Shown here piece by piece: positions 8,351 to 17,408 of a stretch of 64,000 nt of DNA. A model generated the notes under the pieces. That model did not search any database and had not been told where the DNA came from. It saw nothing but the letters and a program-made list of their open reading frames with translations. A program made the position numbers and the translations under genes. Every line of letters starts with the position of its first letter. The stretch's first letter is position 1. The stretch is from Chitinophaga sp. CF418 (GTDB lineage: Bacteria; Bacteroidota; Bacteroidia; Chitinophagales; Chitinophagaceae): assembly GCF_900142925.1 (NCBI RefSeq), contig NZ_FRCN01000011.1:287979-351978 (forward strand), given 5' to 3'.

Positions 8351-9358
8351 TTATTGTATTTTCAGTTCCTCTCCTACCTTCAGCAGTTCCAGGTGCCCTT
8401 GTATGGCGCCCTGTTTTTCAAGCCCCTTCAGCGCATTAAAAGGGTCGCTCCGCGGTTCGTCAGCCAGGTCAAAAGTGCCATAATGCATAGGGATCATCAC
8501 CCTGGCATGCATTTCATTCGCCGCCTTCACGGCATCCTGGGGAGAGATATGGCTCTGCGCCATGAAAAAGGCAGGTTTATACGCCCCTATCCCTACGATA
8601 CAATAGTCTATAACGGGAAAGATCCGGCCTACGTCAGTAAAATGACTGCCATATCCTGAGTCGGAAGCGAAATAAATGGTCTTGCCTCCTCCCTGGATCA
8701 CAAAAGCGCCCCAAAGCTGGCTATTAACATCACGAAGCCCCCGTTTGGACCAATGCCTTGCCGGGAGGAAAAAAACCTTAATACGGGCGTCTGTGTGATA
8801 TTGCTGGTACCATCCCGCAGTCTGCACCTGCTCACTACCTGTCAGTTTCTTCAGCAGGCCTTCCATTCTTAGCCCCGTCAGGTAGATGGCCTGCGGATTA
8901 TTCTCTGCCAGTAACCGCAGGCTGCGCTTATCGCAATGGTCCAGATGATTGTGGGATACCAGGATATAATCCAGGCCTTTCAGTTTTGCGGGATCTATAG
9001 GAAAAGGCGTATGCCGTTTGAAGAAGACAATATCATAGAAAACAGGATCGATCAGTATATTGACGCCTGCCAGCCGGATGAAGAAAGAGGCATGCCCCAG
9101 CCAGACGATACAATCCCTGCCAGCATGCAGAAACTCATCATTATGCACTACCTCCGGATGCCAGGTATCCGCTTCCTTCTCCGCCTTCTGCGGATTGCGC
9201 TGGAACCGCCATTTCAGGAATTCGGTGAATGAATAAATATGCGGGAACTCATGATTCACGAATCTTCCGTTTTCATCTACCGGTGTTCCTTTCCAGTCAA
9301 AGGGTAATTGCATGCCGGACAAGTCCGGGTTTGAGACATATTCCATAGCAGCCATCAT
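8351..9358 (-). CDS. Metallo-beta-lactamase-fold hydrolase, NAPE-PLD/UlaG-like
   Basis: 335-aa cytoplasmic metallo-hydrolase. The zinc-binding signature HxHxDH is clear at residues 136-141 (SHNHLDHCD), preceded by GHASFFIRLAGVNILIDPVF, and followed by RHWSKRG, the SDSGYG strand, a SHISPQDA loop and MHYGTF, which carry the remaining metal ligands. This pattern (GHASFFI, W(S/G)KRG, MHYGTF) matches the N-acylphosphatidylethanolamine phospholipase D-like and UlaG-like branch, whose members cleave phosphodiesters or lactones. The actual substrate cannot be read from the sequence. First gene of a run of minus-strand genes; the intergenic gap to the serine hydrolase is only 27 bases, so the two may be cotranscribed. 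Confidence 0.9.
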   Translation of the reverse strand: MMAAMEYVSNPDLSGMQLPFDWKGTPVDENGRFVNHEFPHIYSFTEFLKWRFQRNPQKAEKEADTWHPEVVHNDEFLHAGRDCIVWLGHASFFIRLAGVNILIDPVFYDIVFFKRHTPFPIDPAKLKGLDYILVSHNHLDHCDKRSLRLLAENNPQAIYLTGLRMEGLLKKLTGSEQVQTAGWYQQYHTDARIKVFFLPARHWSKRGLRDVNSQLWGAFVIQGGGKTIYFASDSGYGSHFTDVGRIFPVIDYCIVGIGAYKPAFFMAQSHISPQDAVKAANEMHARVMIPMHYGTFDLADEPRSDPFNALKGLEKQGAIQGHLELLKVGEELKIQ

Positions 9359-9385
9359 GTGTACCTGACAAATATACGTTATCTG

Positions 9386-10456
9386 TTATTCTCCATACAG
9401 CCTGGTCAGCTCTTTCAGCAATACGTCAACAGCGTCTTTGGTAGCTGGGGTTGCCGCATTCGTAAAGATCACATACCCCCTGTCAGCCTCTTTGATAATA
9501 TGCACTCTCGTAATGAACGCGCCTGCATTTCCCTCGTTGAAGGCAACATGATGTTGCGGTAACTGAGGCGGGTTAAACCATCCGTAAGAGAACTGTGGCA
9601 TCCCGAAGAGCAATTGCTCAAAAGTCTTCTTCGGCAACAGATCACTCTTCCCTTTTAGTCCCAACAACTGCAATCGCACAAAACGGGTATATTCTTCCAG
9701 GCTCACATTAATATTGCCTGCTGCCAGCAGCCAGTTCATTTTATAGCTTTCCGCAGGTGCCAGGGGCTGCAGATTTTCATCATGTCCCCATGGCTGCATG
9801 GTATCTTTCAGGTTGGGATAATCAAAGTGAAAATTAATTCCCAGGCGTGTTCCCAGTTCCTGTACAAGTGTTTTATAAGATTTTCCGCTTGCTTTCTCCA
9901 GCATCAACCCCGCCGTGATATAGTCAAGATTAGAAGGCGTTAGTCCATTTTTATCCAGCTTCTGAGGTGCTTGGGTCAGGAAATTAGCCGCCAGTTGCAT
10001 ACGCTGTGCGGCATAGTCCCCATGCAGTTCTTTAAATGTAGGCGTTTCAGAATCGTATGAATAGCCTTGCAGCCTGCCCCGAAACGTCAGCAGGTTGGCC
10101 AGTGTAACTGTATCATATACATAACGGGTCCTCCATCTCAGTTCGGGAAACACAGTTAAAATGGTGGTATTCCACTGGATCTTCTGCTCCTTTACCAGTA
10201 AAGCAGCAATAAAAGAAGTGATAGCCTTAGTATTGGAACCAATATGGAACCTGTCTCCCGGCTGGGCGGCATAGGTAGTATTGGCGCGTTTTACACCCAG
10301 CACATGGCATTCCAGCACACTATCTGAAGAGACAACAGCGAATGCCAGTTCAGGCACCTTATAATGTTGTCTTACACTATCGGCAAAAGATATAATGCTT
10401 TGACTGTGGCACAGATGGGTAATAGCCAGCAGTAGTGGCAGCAAAAGGCGTTTCAT
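9386..10456 (-). CDS. Serine hydrolase, class C beta-lactamase/PBP-like
   Basis: 356-aa exported penicillin-binding-protein-like hydrolase. Signal peptide MKRLLLPLLLAITHLCHSQS. The catalytic SxxK motif is Ser74-Asn-Thr-Lys77 in HIGSNTKAITS; a Tyr-containing second motif is likely SNLDYITAGLML near residue 180, and the C-terminal third motif region is FNEGNAGAFI near residue 315 (HxG/KTG normally). The fold family covers D-aminopeptidases, esterases and beta-lactamases, so resistance cannot be assumed. The third motif is atypical, which points to an esterase or peptidase. The gene lies 6 bases after the lactonase-like gene on the same strand, an evident operon. Confidence 0.88.
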   Translation of the reverse strand: MKRLLLPLLLAITHLCHSQSIISFADSVRQHYKVPELAFAVVSSDSVLECHVLGVKRANTTYAAQPGDRFHIGSNTKAITSFIAALLVKEQKIQWNTTILTVFPELRWRTRYVYDTVTLANLLTFRGRLQGYSYDSETPTFKELHGDYAAQRMQLAANFLTQAPQKLDKNGLTPSNLDYITAGLMLEKASGKSYKTLVQELGTRLGINFHFDYPNLKDTMQPWGHDENLQPLAPAESYKMNWLLAAGNINVSLEEYTRFVRLQLLGLKGKSDLLPKKTFEQLLFGMPQFSYGWFNPPQLPQHHVAFNEGNAGAFITRVHIIKEADRGYVIFTNAATPATKDAVDVLLKELTRLYGE

Positions 10457-10462
10457 TGGTAT

Positions 10463-11584
10463 TTAGTCGTTATATGTTCTGGTCTGTAAACAGGAAGGTC
10501 CCTGCATCTTTACTTCTACGCCTGTTTTCGTCAGCAGGCCGGTTTGAGCATTCCGTTTAAAGACCACCACATTTCCACTGATCTGGTTGGCTACTATCAG
10601 GAATTCCCCCGTGGGATCTATCAGAAAATTACGGGGATGGTCTCCCAGCACAGGCTCATAGCCCACAAGGGTCAATGTCCCGTTTTTACTGATGCTGTAA
10701 ATGGCTATATTATTTTCTACGCCCCGGTTGGATGCATACAGGAAACGGCCGTCGGGCGAAATATGGATATCGGCACTATTATAAAAACTCCGCGGCACAC
10801 TGTCATGTGCCATCAGCCTTTGCAGGGAATCCAGCCTGCCCCTGTTATATTTATAAGCCGTTACTGATCCTGATAACTCTTCTATACAGTAAGCAAAACG
10901 TCCATTAGGATGAAAGGTGAAATGCCGGGGACCACTACCGGGCACAGTGCGGATAAAACTATCCGCCTGCAGCGGCTTTGCCTGGCTGGCGTTAAAGGTG
11001 AAACGCCGTATTTTATCCGCCCCCAGGTCGGGAGAGAATACATAGTCCTGTGCAGGAGAAAATACAGTGGAATGAATATGTGAACTTTTCTGCCTTTCGG
11101 TAATGCTGCTATCGGTAAATGACAGAATCGTTACCGCGGCCCCGATGGTACCGTCGCCATTCAATGGAAATACGGAAAGACTACCACCTGTATAGTTTCC
11201 ATTCACGAGCCAACGCCCGCTTTTATGTACGGTGAGATAAACGGGGTTATCCCCTCCACTGGGTTGTTTACTTAGTAAAGTGATAGCTCCCTGCCGCCTG
11301 TCGAACCGGTAACTGCTTACACTGCCTAAGCCAGGTGTACGGGTCTCACTACAGGCATAAATATACTGCCCGTCAGACGAGAGGGTCAGATAGGAAGGGT
11401 TCAGGATGCCGGAAAAAGTACAGACCTTATCAAGTCTTCCACTCTCCATATCCATCCTGTAAATGTAGATACCGTCTTTATCTTTTGCGTCATTGTACGA
11501 TCCGACAAACAAATAGGTTGTCTGGGCATAGATAAGACCGTTGGCGAGTAATGCCAGTAACAGCAGACATGATCTTTTCAGCAA
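10463..11584 (-). CDS. Lactonase-family seven-bladed beta-propeller protein
   Basis: 373-aa exported protein of the 6-phosphogluconolactonase-like (YbhE/Pgl type) propeller family. Signal peptide to about residue 20 (ending IYAQ). Typical blade signatures are visible: YLFVGSYND..GIYIYRMD, NPSYLTLSSDGQYIYACSE, SGSVTAYKYNRG, ISPDGRFLYASNRG..IAIYSI, LGDHPRNFLIDPTGEFLIVANQISGNVVVFKRN. In the family these blades form a cylinder with the active site in the central channel. Being periplasmic, it is unlikely to act in the pentose phosphate pathway and may hydrolyse a sugar lactone from outside. It precedes the serine hydrolase by 6 bases. Confidence 0.9.
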   Translation of the reverse strand: MLKRSCLLLLALLANGLIYAQTTYLFVGSYNDAKDKDGIYIYRMDMESGRLDKVCTFSGILNPSYLTLSSDGQYIYACSETRTPGLGSVSSYRFDRRQGAITLLSKQPSGGDNPVYLTVHKSGRWLVNGNYTGGSLSVFPLNGDGTIGAAVTILSFTDSSITERQKSSHIHSTVFSPAQDYVFSPDLGADKIRRFTFNASQAKPLQADSFIRTVPGSGPRHFTFHPNGRFAYCIEELSGSVTAYKYNRGRLDSLQRLMAHDSVPRSFYNSADIHISPDGRFLYASNRGVENNIAIYSISKNGTLTLVGYEPVLGDHPRNFLIDPTGEFLIVANQISGNVVVFKRNAQTGLLTKTGVEVKMQGPSCLQTRTYND

Positions 11585-11644
11585 GGTGATGAAGCGATTT
11601 ATGGGTCCGGAATCGATGTGCCGGACAAAGATAATATTTACGCC

Positions 11645-14023
11645 TCATTCCATTTTAAGGCTTTTTACAGGATTGGTGAGCGCCGCCTTCATCGCCTGAA
11701 AACTGATGGTCAGCAATGTGATAACCAGCACCGCTGCTCCTGCACCCAGGTAGACGGGCGCGCCTATACTTACACGATAAGCAAAGTCGTTCAGCCAGTT
11801 TTCCATCACCCAGACCGACAGGGGGAATGCAATGCCCACAGCTATCAGCACCAGCTTCAGAAAATCCAGGGAAAGCATCCATACCACATCACTTACAGTA
11901 GCGCCCAGTACCTTACGGATACCGATTTCCTTACGCCGGCGCTCTGCTGTAAAGGCGGTCAGTCCGAACAGTCCCAGGCAGGAGATCAGGATAGCCAGAC
12001 CGGTAAAATACTGCGACAGGGAAGCCACCAACTTTTCAGCCGCATACTGCCGCTGGTAACTGGCGTCCAGGAAGGTATAGTCAAAGACATACCCGGGGTT
12101 AAACTGCTTATAAAAACTAATGATCCTGTCAATGGTTGCCCGCTCCTGTCCTTTTGCAATCCTTGCCATGATCATTAAGGTCTCGGAAGGGGCCAACCTG
12201 AATATAAATGGCCGGATGGCTTCATGCAGGGAATTGAAGTGGAAATTCTTCACAACACCCACTACATGCCGGGGTTTGTTATAGATATTGATCTCTTTGC
12301 CTATAGGATCGCTCAGCCCCATTACCCTCACGGCCGCTTCGTTCAGTACAATAGCAGTACTGTCTGTTCTATAAGCAGCCGAGAAAGGTCTTCCGGCTGC
12401 CATCTGCACATCTAATGTCTCTATCAGATCAAAGTTTACCGGCATCTGGTAAAAGCGGATGGCGCCGTCCGTGTTCTTGCCCTCCCAGCTCACACCTGCC
12501 GAAGGCATATATGTCGGCATGATGATCTGCTGCTCAATACTGGATGCATTCACTACACCAGGAACGTTTTTCAGGGCTGACAGGAAGCTGCTGTAATGCG
12601 CTGCTACCCTTCCTTTCATTTCAAAGCAGATCACATTATCCTTGTCATAACCCGGTTGTTTGGTCTCTACAAACCTTACCTGCTTATTGACCACCAGTAC
12701 CGCGATGATAAACCCAACGGATATAGTGAACTGGAAGATGACCAGTCCTTTCCTGGCCCATAAGCTGCCCCCGGAAGCGTCGGTCTTTCCTTTCAGCGTA
12801 TTGACAGGTTGCAAACGGGAAAGGTATAATGCAGGATAACTACCTGCCATAAAGCCTGTCAGCAGGGTAATAACCACCACTGCAAGTATAAACCCGGCAT
12901 CCCATTGCAGGCTAAGCGTCTTTCCGGACAGGATATTAAACTGAGGTAACAACAATATCACCAACAGCAATGCCCCCAGCAGGGACAAAGTGGTCATCAT
13001 CAGGGATTCTCCCAGGAACTGCAGTATAAATGTCCCTCTGCCTGCTCCCAGCGTTTTCTTTACACCGATCTCTTTCATCCGGCCACTCACTTTTGCGGTA
13101 GACAGGTTCATGAAATTGATACAAGCCAACAGCAATATAAAAAGCGCGATCAGGGAGAATAGTTTCACATAGGCAATACGTCCTCCGGCCTGTACACCAT
13201 TGTCATATTTCCCATAGAGATAACCATCAGAAAAACGGCGCAGGAACAGCTGCATACCATCTGTCTTCAGTGTTTCCCTCACATAAGTGTTAAGCTTCCT
13301 GTCCAGCTGCGCAGCAGTCATCCCTTTCTTCAGCACAACATAGGTATTAAAAGGCCCGCTGCCGGTTATCAGCTGACCGGAAACCGGTACTATCTCCTTC
13401 CAGGCTTCAAAAGGCAATACGAAGTCGAAACGTTCGCTGGCACGGACAGGCATATCCTCATACACTCCTGAGATGGTACATTGCTTACTGAATGTGAGCC
13501 ATTTCCACGCCAGCGTCCGGCCTGTTACATGACTCGTTGTATTGAACAACCGTCGGGCCAGGCTGGCGGAGATAACGAGGGAGTTCTTATCTGCCAGTAC
13601 TCCCGTGGCACTCCCCTCTATCAGTTTATAGGAAAAAATGCGGAAGAAATCACCACTTACGAAATTACCCGTAGCGCCTACGGTATTTTCTTTATAGGAA
13701 ACATTGAATTGCTGAAACCAGCTGGGCGGCGTGGTAGTCACTGCATATTCCACCTCAGGCATCTGCCGGGCAAGCACATGGCCCAATGCGCCATCTGTGC
13801 CAGTGGATGTAGCCACCTGGTCGCCGTTCTTTTCATTGATCATCACCTGGAACAGGCGACCGTCATATTGATGGAACCTGTCTGTCTGCCATTCATCCCA
13901 CACCCATAAACAGATGAAGATCGTACAGGCCAGTCCGGTGGAAAGACCTATCAGGTTCAGAAAAGTAAATTGACGGTCTTTCAGCAGATGCCGCCAGGCT
14001 ATTTTAAAGGCATTTCTAAGCAT
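11645..14023 (-). CDS. ABC transporter permease, MacB/FtsX type
   Basis: 792-aa inner-membrane permease. Layout: N-terminal helix (about 20-42, FLNLIGLSTGLACTIFICLWVW), a MacB-type periplasmic domain to about 280, a helix block with FtsX core at about 285-400 (LFSLIALFILLLACINFMNLSTAKVSGRMKEIG shown in pieces), then a second periplasmic domain and a second FtsX core at about 670-785 containing RRKEIGIRKVLGATVSDV. This duplicated form is frequent in Chitinophaga and other Bacteroidota. It needs an ATPase partner, which is not adjacent. Likely acts in efflux or lipoprotein handling powered mechanically; substrate unknown. The gene ends 60 bases from the lactonase gene start. Confidence 0.92.
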   Translation of the reverse strand: MLRNAFKIAWRHLLKDRQFTFLNLIGLSTGLACTIFICLWVWDEWQTDRFHQYDGRLFQVMINEKNGDQVATSTGTDGALGHVLARQMPEVEYAVTTTPPSWFQQFNVSYKENTVGATGNFVSGDFFRIFSYKLIEGSATGVLADKNSLVISASLARRLFNTTSHVTGRTLAWKWLTFSKQCTISGVYEDMPVRASERFDFVLPFEAWKEIVPVSGQLITGSGPFNTYVVLKKGMTAAQLDRKLNTYVRETLKTDGMQLFLRRFSDGYLYGKYDNGVQAGGRIAYVKLFSLIALFILLLACINFMNLSTAKVSGRMKEIGVKKTLGAGRGTFILQFLGESLMMTTLSLLGALLLVILLLPQFNILSGKTLSLQWDAGFILAVVVITLLTGFMAGSYPALYLSRLQPVNTLKGKTDASGGSLWARKGLVIFQFTISVGFIIAVLVVNKQVRFVETKQPGYDKDNVICFEMKGRVAAHYSSFLSALKNVPGVVNASSIEQQIIMPTYMPSAGVSWEGKNTDGAIRFYQMPVNFDLIETLDVQMAAGRPFSAAYRTDSTAIVLNEAAVRVMGLSDPIGKEINIYNKPRHVVGVVKNFHFNSLHEAIRPFIFRLAPSETLMIMARIAKGQERATIDRIISFYKQFNPGYVFDYTFLDASYQRQYAAEKLVASLSQYFTGLAILISCLGLFGLTAFTAERRRKEIGIRKVLGATVSDVVWMLSLDFLKLVLIAVGIAFPLSVWVMENWLNDFAYRVSIGAPVYLGAGAAVLVITLLTISFQAMKAALTNPVKSLKME

Positions 14024-14140
14024 AGTACAGTCAGGGTGTAATCTATCTCTGCACCAATAAGATACCAGTTTATGCCGCTGTTAATAATCAGCTACTTATG
14101 GTCCGCAAACAGTGTTTAACTGTCCGGTTTCGATACATAT

Positions 14141-14306
14141 GCTGTCCGCTTATATTCCCTCTTCACTACGCCCGTTTTCTATCCCCTATATATCTTTGCT
14201 ATAGGTAACCAAAAGGTTTATGTGCTGTCCGGTCATATTCCTTCTTCGACAGCCCCACTCCTATTCCCTACATGTCTTTGCCATAGGTAAACAGCAGGTT
14301 TATCTG
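14141..14306. repeat. Degenerate 83-bp tandem duplication at the 3' end of the M1 peptidase gene
   Basis: Two copies with period 83: 14141-14223 and 14224-14306. Both start GCTGTCCG and share TATTCC(C/T)TCTTC, a CTTTGC(T/C)ATAGGTAA block and AGGTTTAT. The second copy contains the last codons and stop of the peptidase gene. The first is a diverged, untranslated duplicate. Confidence 0.75.
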
Positions 14307-15878
14307 CGGATCGATATGTATGGTATGGTTGGCGTGTATATTGATCACCGTTACCCTGTCTTTGATTTGCACTTTATATATCCGTGGGTCATTGTCGATA
14401 GCATATTCCAACGGAAAAGTAAACAAATGTTCCTGTTGCTGCCTGATAATAAACTTTCCCTCACCGCCAGGTCTGATAGTCAGTTCCGGCATCCCCGGTG
14501 TATACAGCCATTGCTGGAAGAAGCCCTCCAGGTCCTGCCCGCTCTCCTTTTCCATTACCTTCCTGAAGTCAGTTGTATTGGCATTATGCCCTCCATAGGT
14601 CGCAAAGTAGGTCCTGATGCCCTTCCAGAAAGTACTATCTCCCAATTGCCGTCTTAGCATATGCAGTACCCACCCTCCTTTCTGATAGCTATTCGCATTC
14701 AACAACTGTGTATATCCACCTTTTGCGGTAGTATCCACGACGGGAGTATATCTTTTCTTCTCAAAGGCGATCACTTTCTTCCGGTCATCTTTTAACTCGG
14801 CCTTCAGGGTATCCGCCCCGTACTTATGTTCCAAATACAGCTGCGTCATATAGGTAGCGAAACCTTCGCTGAGCCATACATGCTCCCAGTCCGTTTCTGT
14901 GATGGCATCTCCAAACCATTGATGAGCTATTTCATGGGCCAGCAGCTCCTCGATATACTTAGAGCCCACCGATTCTTCCGAGTAGAAGATAGCACCGGCA
15001 TTTTCCATACCGCCATAGATGGTTTTGGACTGGATATTGGCCAGTTTTTTATACGGGTATGGCCCTATCTGTTGCATAAAAAAACGAAGAATCTCTCCTG
15101 CCTTTCCATAGTCTTTAAAACCCTGTTTCTTATTTTCGGGGAATACATAGCTATACACAGGTATGCCCTGCACATCTGCCGAACGGTCTACCGCGAAAGC
15201 GGCTATACCTATAGCGAATATTTTCGCAGGCAGTGGCGCCTTTTCTGTATAATGCGTCTTCCTGAGGTGGTTGCTCATCAACACATCCTGTGTTTTCAAT
15301 CCGTTGGCTATCACGGTATATTTATCAGGCGCAATCACATCGAAATCCACGGCGGCCTTATCCGATGGATGATCTATACATGGTAGCCAGTGGTGCGCAC
15401 GGTCGGGCCAGTTATCTGTAAAGAAGGTACGCTGGCCGAATTTGTTCCTCGAGATGATCAGGCCATCCCTGGGTATACCGGCATATTCAATCCTGTAGGT
15501 ATGCGTTTCATCCTTCCCGCCGCCGACCGATAAATAGACTGCTGCGCTATCCTGCCGGAAGGGGATGTTCTTTAATCCGTTTGTTCCCCCTGACTTCCCA
15601 CCGTTGGCTGTCGCGCGGCCTGCGGCTGTTCTTTCTGTCACCTTCAGTACTGTCATGCCGGTATCGGCTATTTCCGGGCCTACCAGATCGAGGCGCAGCT
15701 CCGGTACGCTGTTCAGGAAACGTACGGTTATTTCCGCAATACCAGTTATTTTATCGGTGTTATCGCGCACCGTCAGGGAAATGCCGTAGTGTTGCACATC
15801 TACAGACTGACGCTGGCCTAAAGAGTTGAAATAGATTCCCAGTAGCAATAACGGGAGTACAATCAGTTTTTTTGACAT
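14268..15878 (-). CDS. M1-family metallopeptidase (gluzincin aminopeptidase)
   Basis: 536-aa exported zinc peptidase. Signal peptide MSKKLIVLPLLLLGIYFNSLGQ. N-terminal beta-sandwich domain with VQHYGISLTVRDNTDKITG, then the exopeptidase-type motif GGMENAGAIF (GAMEN counterpart, about residue 285), and the zinc site HEIAH at residues 315-319 with Glu338 in WLSEGFATY, spaced exactly HEXXH-X18-E. A Tyr-containing downstream segment (SYQKGGWVLHMLRRQLGD) fits the family. It is shorter than full aminopeptidase N because the C-terminal helical domain is missing, as in many Bacteroidota homologues. Role: peptide trimming in the periplasm. Stop codon lies inside the second copy of an 83-bp tandem duplication. 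Confidence 0.93.
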   Translation of the reverse strand: MSKKLIVLPLLLLGIYFNSLGQRQSVDVQHYGISLTVRDNTDKITGIAEITVRFLNSVPELRLDLVGPEIADTGMTVLKVTERTAAGRATANGGKSGGTNGLKNIPFRQDSAAVYLSVGGGKDETHTYRIEYAGIPRDGLIISRNKFGQRTFFTDNWPDRAHHWLPCIDHPSDKAAVDFDVIAPDKYTVIANGLKTQDVLMSNHLRKTHYTEKAPLPAKIFAIGIAAFAVDRSADVQGIPVYSYVFPENKKQGFKDYGKAGEILRFFMQQIGPYPYKKLANIQSKTIYGGMENAGAIFYSEESVGSKYIEELLAHEIAHQWFGDAITETDWEHVWLSEGFATYMTQLYLEHKYGADTLKAELKDDRKKVIAFEKKRYTPVVDTTAKGGYTQLLNANSYQKGGWVLHMLRRQLGDSTFWKGIRTYFATYGGHNANTTDFRKVMEKESGQDLEGFFQQWLYTPGMPELTIRPGGEGKFIIRQQQEHLFTFPLEYAIDNDPRIYKVQIKDRVTVINIHANHTIHIDPQINLLFTYGKDM

Positions 15879-15906
15879 ACGGTATAATATCAGTTTTCCA
15901 GGATTA

Positions 15907-16329
15907 TTATTCTCCCCAGGCTGTGATGACCAGCCTTCTGCTGCCGCCGTGGTTACGGTGCTCGCATAAATAGATGCCCTGCCAGGTGCCCAGCTCCAGG
16001 TTGCCGTTCCGGATCGGGATCATCACAGAACTACCCAGCATAGCCGCTTTCAGATGTGCAGGCATATCGTCAGGGCCTTCATCGTCGTGCTGGTAGTCAG
16101 GATCATTTTCCGGCACCGCCTTGCTGAAATACATCTCAAAATCCTTCCTGACGGTGGGGTCTGCATTCTCATTGATGGTGAGAGATGCCGAAGTATGCTG
16201 GATGAAGACCTGGCACATGCCCGTCCTGATCTCCCTTAACTGCGACATGGCCTGTACCACTTCTCCCGTGATCAGGTGAAAACCTCTTCTCCGTTCATGG
16301 AGCTGCAATAATTCCTGGAATATCTTCAT
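15907..16329 (-). CDS. YjbQ/UPF0047 family (secondary thiamine-phosphate synthase-like)
   Basis: 140-aa cytoplasmic protein of the UPF0047/YjbQ family, annotated elsewhere as secondary thiamine-phosphate synthase enzyme. The signature HTSASLTINENADPTVRKD and the C-terminal GTWQGIYLCEHRNHGGSRRLVIT are clear. I chose the ATG at 16329 (MKIFQELLQL); the frame stays open up to 16533, but that extension would overlap the divergent stress-protein gene and matches nothing in the family. The motif His and Asn residues are the likely metal or active-site residues. It ends 29 bases before the start of the M1 peptidase gene. Confidence 0.93.
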   Translation of the reverse strand: MKIFQELLQLHERRRGFHLITGEVVQAMSQLREIRTGMCQVFIQHTSASLTINENADPTVRKDFEMYFSKAVPENDPDYQHDDEGPDDMPAHLKAAMLGSSVMIPIRNGNLELGTWQGIYLCEHRNHGGSRRLVITAWGE

Positions 16330-16456
16330 TTCATTCGGTTTAAACACGCTTACACCTGTTGTAACAGCACTTTTCAAACCCACCGGTAAACGGCATATTT
16401 TTTTCAGATTTAGGCAGGACAAACTTAACTTAGTAAAAGAGAAAAATGAAATCGTT

Positions 16457-17305
16457 ATGAAAACATTACTGATTCCCGTTGATTTCTCCACTACTTCGGA
16501 TAATGCAGTCGATTTTGCGATAGAATGGAGCAAAGCTTACGATTACGAACGCATTATCCTGCTCAAGACCTTTTACGACACTGTCTTTGATCATATTGTG
16601 GTTTCTGCAGAATACGCCCCCGTTAGCCCCCATTACATGGCCCGGGAACGGCAGGAAGCCGCTCTGCAAATGGAAAATCTTTCCCAACATATTATCTCAA
16701 AGACGAACAAAAGTGTGCAGGTCGTTTCCATGGTCAGTGAAGCCCCCCTGTTAAGGGCTATACTGGAAGTGATGAGAGAAGAATCGCCCGAAATGATCGT
16801 ACTGGGCAGCGATAACTTTAAGTATTCCAGCGGCAGCTTTATTGCCGGCAACCTGATTTCCATCGCCAAGGCCAGTCCTGTCAGGGTAATGATCGTACCA
16901 GCCACCTATACTTACCAGCCGGTAAAAAACATCCTGGTACCCTGCGACTACAAAACGCTGGATTCCCTGGATAAACTGGAAAATCTCCGGATCCCTCCCC
17001 AGTGGGATGACAGTAAACTGCTGGTCCTGAACGTGGACGGAAAAGAAAAGTATCTCAGCCCGGACGATCAGCTAATAGCCGCAGAAGAGCGTATACATCA
17101 ACGCCTACGGGACTATAAACATGAAATATGTTACAGCAGCGACAAGAATACCATTAACGGCATCCTGAGTTTTACAGAAAAACATAAGATCCAGCTCATC
17201 ATCTCTTTACCCGGCAAACACAGTTTTCTGTACTACCTGACCCATAAAAGCATATCTGACGCCATCTGCCGCAATGCAAGGGAACCAGTTATGATACTCA
17301 AATAA
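16457..17305 (+). CDS. Universal stress protein, tandem UspA domains
   Basis: 282-aa cytoplasmic protein with two UspA folds. The first (1-150) begins KTLLIPVDFSTTSDNAVDFAIEWS, typical of the Bacteroidota group, and contains MIVLGSDNF; the second (155-282) begins KNILVPCDYK and ends with HSFLYYLTHKSISDAICRNAREPVMIL. The ATP-binding G-2x-G-9x-G pattern is not obvious in the second repeat, so nucleotide binding is uncertain. Such proteins are induced in stationary phase or starvation. It is divergent from the YjbQ gene with a 127-base spacer that must hold both promoters. Confidence 0.94.
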   Translation: MKTLLIPVDFSTTSDNAVDFAIEWSKAYDYERIILLKTFYDTVFDHIVVSAEYAPVSPHYMARERQEAALQMENLSQHIISKTNKSVQVVSMVSEAPLLRAILEVMREESPEMIVLGSDNFKYSSGSFIAGNLISIAKASPVRVMIVPATYTYQPVKNILVPCDYKTLDSLDKLENLRIPPQWDDSKLLVLNVDGKEKYLSPDDQLIAAEERIHQRLRDYKHEICYSSDKNTINGILSFTEKHKIQLIISLPGKHSFLYYLTHKSISDAICRNAREPVMILK

Positions 17306-17408
17306 ATATCGCTTTTCTGAGCACTTTCCCTCAAAAAACACCCATTAAGCCAATAAACAATATGTATAATAAATTAATTTATTATTTTGGGTGGAATAGT
17401 TAGTTATC

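Noticed and set aside
9386..10456. Calling the serine hydrolase an antibiotic resistance beta-lactamase
   Set aside because: Only SxxK is clear; the third motif is atypical, and the fold includes many esterases and peptidases.
16330..16533. N-terminal extension of the YjbQ-family gene
   Set aside because: It overlaps the divergent universal stress gene and has no similarity to the family; ATG at 16329 fits better.
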